A stretch of DNA of 64,000 nucleotides from Candidatus Hartigia pinicola (GTDB lineage Bacteria > Pseudomonadota > Gammaproteobacteria > Enterobacterales > Enterobacteriaceae), in the NCBI GenBank assembly GCA_020541205.1, contig CP048208.1, positions 372,001 through 436,000 of the forward strand, read 5' to 3'. Of the stretch, positions 60,272 through 64,000 are shown one piece after another (the first letter of the stretch is position 1; every line of letters begins with the position of its first letter). The position numbers and the translations under genes are program-made. The notes under the pieces were generated by a model. It did not search any database, was not told the DNA's origin, and saw only the letters and a list, made by a program, of their open reading frames with translations.

Positions 60272-62914
60272 ATGATAGAAACTATAAAATCATTGGCAGC
60301 AGAAATTCAAATTTCAGTTCAGCGTCTAGTACAGAAATTTGCTGAAGCAGGGATTAAGAAAAATGAAAATGACTCTGTTAGTCAGTTCGAAAAAGAAATA
60401 TTGCTCGGTTATTTGAAACGCGAACACGGTAGTTTAGAAGTAAAGCCAAATAAGTTAATACTACAACGTAAAACGCGTAGTACGTTAAGTGTTCCTATTA
60501 TTGGTGGTAAGAGTAAATCAGTAAATGTAGAAGTTCGTAAAAAACGCACTTATATAAATCGTGATATAGAACAAACAAATACGCAGGAGCAAATACAACA
60601 CGAATCTGAAAAACTGACACAGAGTAAATTAGCTGATGCAGCTACGCGAGAAATTTCTAAAAAAGAAAAAATGAAATTAAGCGAAAATCATAAAAAGTCT
60701 CGAAAAAACAGTGAGAAAATTTTAGAAAAACAGCGTCTTGAAATAAACGTTTCGGCTCTAAAACGTAAAGCTGAAAAAGACACTCAAAGTAAAGTGCAAA
60801 CTGAAGTTAAACGTTTTGCAGAAAAAGTACGTAAAATAGTAGAAGAAAATAGCGAACAGTGGAGTGTTGAAAGTAAGTCTGAAGAACATAATGATTATCA
60901 TACAACAACGTCTACCTATGCTCGTGCTGCTGAAGATGACAACGACGAAAAAGAAGAAAGTCGTCGTAATCGTAATCGTAATCGTAATCGTAATCGTATT
61001 ATTAAAACACCTCGTCAGAAGAAAAACAATAAACTTTCTGAAAAAACAGATCGAGAAGAAGAACGTGCTGTTGGACGTTCCGTTCGTCTTAAGGGAAAAC
61101 AACGTAAAGGTAGCGCATTACAACAAAGTTTTAATAAGCCAGATATAGCAATAAATCGTAATGTCATTATTAGTGAAACAATCACTGTTGGTGAGCTTGC
61201 TAATAAAATGGCAGTAAAAGGCTCAGAAGTTATAAAAACAATGATGCATATTGGCGTTATGGCGACTATTAATCAAATTATTGACCAAGAAACTGCACAG
61301 CTAGTTGCAGAAGAAATGGGACATAGAGTTATTCTTCGTCGTGAAAATGAACTTGAAGAAGCGGTTATGAATGATCGTGATGTTGGCTCTAAAGTTAAAG
61401 AACTTCGTGCGCCCGTTGTAACTATTATGGGTCATGTTGATCATGGTAAAACTTCTTTATTGGATTATATTCGTTCTACGAGAGTTGCATCTAGTGAAGC
61501 TGGTGGAATTACTCAACATATAGGTGCATACCATGTAAGAACCAATAGAGGTATGATTACCTTTTTGGATACTCCAGGCCACGCAGCATTTACATCTATG
61601 CGTGCTCGTGGTGCTAGAGTAACAGATATTGTTATTTTAGTTGTCGCAGCTGATGATGGTGTCATGACACAAACTGTTGAAGCAATTCAGCATGCTAAGG
61701 CTGCAAACGTACCAATTATTGTTGCTGTAAATAAAATAGATAAAGCTGAAGCGGATTTAGATCGTATAAAAAATGAATTATCTCAGTATAATATTATTTC
61801 TGAAGAGTGGGGTGGTGATACTCAGTTTATTGAGGTTTCTGCTAAGAAAGGGACAGGTATTGATGAGCTACTTGATGCTCTTTTGTTACAATCTGAACTT
61901 TTAGAATTGCAAGTGGTTTATGCGGGCATGGCAACTGGTGTTGTTGTTGAATCTTATCTTGACAAAGGACGTGGTCCTGTTGCGACTATCTTAGTGCAAG
62001 AGGGTACGTTAAATAAAGGGGATATAGTTTTATGTGGGTTTGAATATGGTCGTATTCGTGCGATGCGCAATGAATTAGGTAAGGAAGTTTATTCTGCTGG
62101 TCCATCAATTCCTGTTGAAATTTTAGGACTTTCAAACGTTCCTTCGGCGGGTGATGAGGTGACTGTTGTACGCGATGAAAAAAAAGCACGTGAAGTTGCT
62201 TTATATCGTCAAGGTAAGTTTCGCGATCTTAAATTAGCTCGTCAACAGAAATCTAAACTAGAAAATATGTTTGCTAATATGGAAGCAGGAAAAGTTTCTG
62301 AGTTAAATATTGTATTGAAAACAGATGTTCAAGGTACTTGTGAAGCTATTACTGATGCATTAATAAATCTTTCCACTGACGAAGTCAAAATAAAAATTAT
62401 TAGTGCGGGAGTGGGGGGTATGACGGAAACTGATGCAACATTAGCCGCTGCATCAAATGCTATTATGCTTGGTTTTAATGTTCGTGCTGATACATCTGCT
62501 CGTCGTATTATTGAAAGTGAAAGTATTGATTTGCGTTATTATTCAGTAATTTATCGTTTAATTGATGAAATAAAACAAGCAATGAATGGTATGTTAGCAC
62601 CAGAATACAAACAGCACATTCTAGGTCTTGCAGTCGTCCGTAATGTATTTAAATCACCAAAATTTGGTGCTATTGCTGGTTGTATGGTTATTGAAGGTGT
62701 TATAAAACGTAATAACCCTATTCGTGTACTACGAGATAACGTGGTAATTTATGAATCTGAATTAGAATCATTACGTCGTTTTAAAGACGATGTTAATGAA
62801 GTACGTAGTGGCATAGAATGTGGTATCGGTGTAAAGAATTACCATGATATTCGTGTCGATGATATAATTGAGGTTTTTGAAATGATCGAAATCAAACGTT
62901 CTATAGATAAATAG
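60272..62914 (+). CDS. infB: translation initiation factor IF-2
   Basis: GTPase that brings fMet-tRNA to the 30S subunit. It has 880 residues (E. coli 890). ATG 60272 gives the family N-terminus [20 protein letters not shown]. An in-frame GTG at 60254 lies before the AGGAAGG ribosome site. A long charged linker (about 130-320) includes five CGTAAT hexamers coding Arg-Asn repeats. The G domain has [16 protein letters not shown] and NKID. Domains II-IV follow through [15 protein letters not shown] and the initiator-tRNA binding C-domain. All catalytic motifs are intact. Confidence 0.98.
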   Translation: MIETIKSLAAEIQISVQRLVQKFAEAGIKKNENDSVSQFEKEILLGYLKREHGSLEVKPNKLILQRKTRSTLSVPIIGGKSKSVNVEVRKKRTYINRDIEQTNTQEQIQHESEKLTQSKLADAATREISKKEKMKLSENHKKSRKNSEKILEKQRLEINVSALKRKAEKDTQSKVQTEVKRFAEKVRKIVEENSEQWSVESKSEEHNDYHTTTSTYARAAEDDNDEKEESRRNRNRNRNRNRIIKTPRQKKNNKLSEKTDREEERAVGRSVRLKGKQRKGSALQQSFNKPDIAINRNVIISETITVGELANKMAVKGSEVIKTMMHIGVMATINQIIDQETAQLVAEEMGHRVILRRENELEEAVMNDRDVGSKVKELRAPVVTIMGHVDHGKTSLLDYIRSTRVASSEAGGITQHIGAYHVRTNRGMITFLDTPGHAAFTSMRARGARVTDIVILVVAADDGVMTQTVEAIQHAKAANVPIIVAVNKIDKAEADLDRIKNELSQYNIISEEWGGDTQFIEVSAKKGTGIDELLDALLLQSELLELQVVYAGMATGVVVESYLDKGRGPVATILVQEGTLNKGDIVLCGFEYGRIRAMRNELGKEVYSAGPSIPVEILGLSNVPSAGDEVTVVRDEKKAREVALYRQGKFRDLKLARQQKSKLENMFANMEAGKVSELNIVLKTDVQGTCEAITDALINLSTDEVKIKIISAGVGGMTETDATLAAASNAIMLGFNVRADTSARRIIESESIDLRYYSVIYRLIDEIKQAMNGMLAPEYKQHILGLAVVRNVFKSPKFGAIAGCMVIEGVIKRNNPIRVLRDNVVIYESELESLRRFKDDVNEVRSGIECGIGVKNYHDIRVDDIIEVFEMIEIKRSIDK
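60965..60994 (+). repeat. CGTAAT hexanucleotide repeat in infB
   Basis: Five exact tandem CGTAAT units encoding alternating Arg-Asn in the flexible linker of IF-2. A hexamer keeps the frame, so copy number can vary without loss of function. Confidence 0.9.
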
Positions 62915-63162
62915 TTACTTCTATATTCATTCATAAGTGTACTGAATTTATTCTAATATATATTAAAACAATACACGTTATATGGAGATCAGAAACGAAA
63001 TATTTCTCAAAATCAACAACTAGAAGTATAAATAGTTATATGCTCATCGAGATTCAAAGCATTCGCTAAAAAATATGCAGACAATAAGAAAATTAACACA
63101 TTATAGGTATTTTAATTTATCCATAAATTAAGGCACTTCTAAAACTCTCAGGAGATATAGAG
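62915..63162. other. infB-rbfA spacer
   Basis: About 250 bases without a gene. No terminator is evident, so read-through from infB is likely. AGGAGA precedes rbfA. Confidence 0.6.
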
Positions 63163-63588
63163 ATGGTAAGAGAATTTAATCGTTCTCAGCGTGTAGCACA
63201 AGAGATTCAAAAAGAAATTGCAATTATTTTGCAGCGTAAAGCAAAAGATCTTCGGATTAGTATGGCAACTGTTTCTAGTGTTGAGCTTTCAAAAGATTTG
63301 GCTTACGGAAAAGTTTTCTTAACTTTTCTTAATACATTTCATGAAGAAAATGAGAATAAGATAAGTCAAAATAGTATTAAAATTCTGAATAATGCTGCTA
63401 GTTTAATTCACTTTTTGTTAGGTAAAGCAATGCATTTACGTATTATTCCTGAGCTTACATTTTTTTACGATAGTTCATTAGTTGATGGTATGTATATATC
63501 TAATTTAGTTTCTAATATTGTTCGTATTGATGAGACTCACCGTATAAATGTGAAAGATAAAGAGAAAAATAATGAGGCATTGTCGTAA
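63163..63588 (+). CDS. rbfA: ribosome-binding factor A
   Basis: KH-type protein that binds free 30S subunits and aids 16S 5'-end maturation and cold growth. It has 141 residues (E. coli 133). [23 protein letters not shown] opens the protein and [18 protein letters not shown] is near the C-terminal core. A short hydrophilic tail follows. It overlaps truB by 17 bases. Confidence 0.97.
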   Translation: MVREFNRSQRVAQEIQKEIAIILQRKAKDLRISMATVSSVELSKDLAYGKVFLTFLNTFHEENENKISQNSIKILNNAASLIHFLLGKAMHLRIIPELTFFYDSSLVDGMYISNLVSNIVRIDETHRINVKDKEKNNEALS

Positions 63589-64000
63589 TGCGCGTAATAT
63601 ATGCGGCGTTTTTCTGTTAGATAAACCTAGGGATCTTTCTTCAAATAATGCGTTACAAAAAGTACGGAATTTTTTCAATGCAAAAAAAGCTGGTCACATG
63701 GGTGCTTTAGATCCACTTGCAACAGGGATGCTACCAGTTTGTTTTGGGGAAGCAACTAAATTTTCTCAATATCTTCTTAACGCTGATAAGCGTTATCGTG
63801 TTGTTGCTCGATTAGGCCAGCGTACAGATACGTCAGATGCTTATGGCGAAGTTATTAGTGAACGTGACATTAACTTTACATCTACGCAGCTTAATAATGC
63901 TTTAAACTTTTTTCGCGGAGATACATTACAAATTCCTTCTATGTACTCAGCATTAAAACATCAAGGTCGACCTTTATATGAGTATGCACGTCAAAAAATT
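63572..64000 (+). CDS. truB: tRNA pseudouridine-55 synthase TruB, cut by window end
   Basis: Makes pseudouridine 55 in the T loop of tRNAs. 143 codons are present (E. coli 314). After a short basic start, [14 protein letters not shown] and [18 protein letters not shown] contain the catalytic Asp (GALDPLATG). [18 protein letters not shown] and [10 protein letters not shown] follow. The ATG at 63572 overlaps the end of rbfA; the frame has no lesion up to position 64000, where the window stops. In E. coli rpsO and pnp come next. Confidence 0.97.
   Translation, partial: MRHCRNARNICGVFLLDKPRDLSSNNALQKVRNFFNAKKAGHMGALDPLATGMLPVCFGEATKFSQYLLNADKRYRVVARLGQRTDTSDAYGEVISERDINFTSTQLNNALNFFRGDTLQIPSMYSALKHQGRPLYEYARQKI

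Noticed and set aside
60965-60994. Regular repeat units suggesting CRISPR or a regulatory array
   Set aside because: Direct hexamer repeat without spacers, in frame within the infB linker.
60758-61102. Antisense frames over infB, nusA, ftsH, tamA and others
   Set aside because: Shadows of strongly conserved genes on the other strand.

Overview
The window looks like part of the chromosome of a host-restricted enterobacterial endosymbiont in an intermediate stage of genome decay. All 26 protein genes that I can read as functional are close relatives of Escherichia coli/Serratia proteins. They account for only about 27.7 kb (roughly 43 %) of the 64 kb. The rest is very AT-rich DNA full of homopolymers and stop codons. 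That combination fits descriptions of aphid co-obligate symbionts such as 'Candidatus Serratia symbiotica', but the species is an inference. I see no insertion sequence, prophage, integrase, CRISPR array or rRNA gene.

Layout. 1-5454: AT-rich DNA and a readable but dead mrcB (PBP1b). 5455-13194: trpS on the plus strand, then a minus-strand block aroK-(aroB)-(damX)-dam-rpe-(gph), with dead genes in brackets. 13195-20103: (ycbX) divergent from rlmKL-(uup), then trxB-(cydD). 20104-26113: (lrp), then (glnE)-hldE. 26114-30552: (yniB) divergent from hxpB, then ydjM. 30553-42909: (msrA?) divergent from tamA-tamB-(ytfP), with ppa convergent. 42910-64000: (ispB) divergent from rplU-rpmA-obgE, (dacB), greA, (yhbY), rlmE-ftsH-folP-glmM-secG-tRNA-Leu-rimP-nusA-infB-rbfA-truB; truB runs off the window end. 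The last 17.5 kb is the dense, conserved translation/transcription/FtsH cluster. The first 46 kb is islands of single genes in dead DNA.

The main result is that much of the 'empty' DNA is not featureless. Using the gene order known from E. coli as a guide, I read eroded reading frames of about 15 neighbouring genes exactly where, and in the orientation in which, the ancestor should have had them. The ancestral order survives as ghost genes between the living ones, and block boundaries mark rearrangements (for example, trpS is inverted relative to rpe/dam/aroK).

Functionally, the surviving genes cover information processing (trpS, rlmKL, rlmE, ribosomal proteins, obgE, greA, rimP, nusA, infB, rbfA, truB, tRNA-Leu), outer-membrane upkeep (hldE for LPS heptose, tamA/tamB), membrane proteolysis and secretion (ftsH, secG), wall precursor supply (glmM), folate (folP), redox (trxB), DNA adenine methylation (dam), pyrophosphate removal (ppa), and fragments of pathways (aroK, rpe). 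The dead set includes regulators (lrp, glnE), peptidoglycan enzymes (mrcB, dacB), quinone and cytochrome functions (ispB, cydD) and the shikimate gene aroB.

The most unusual single locus is tamB. It is full length but split by a one-base shift inside a ten-adenine run, a configuration known in other insect symbionts to be rescued by RNA polymerase slippage. I found no new multigene system and do not claim one.
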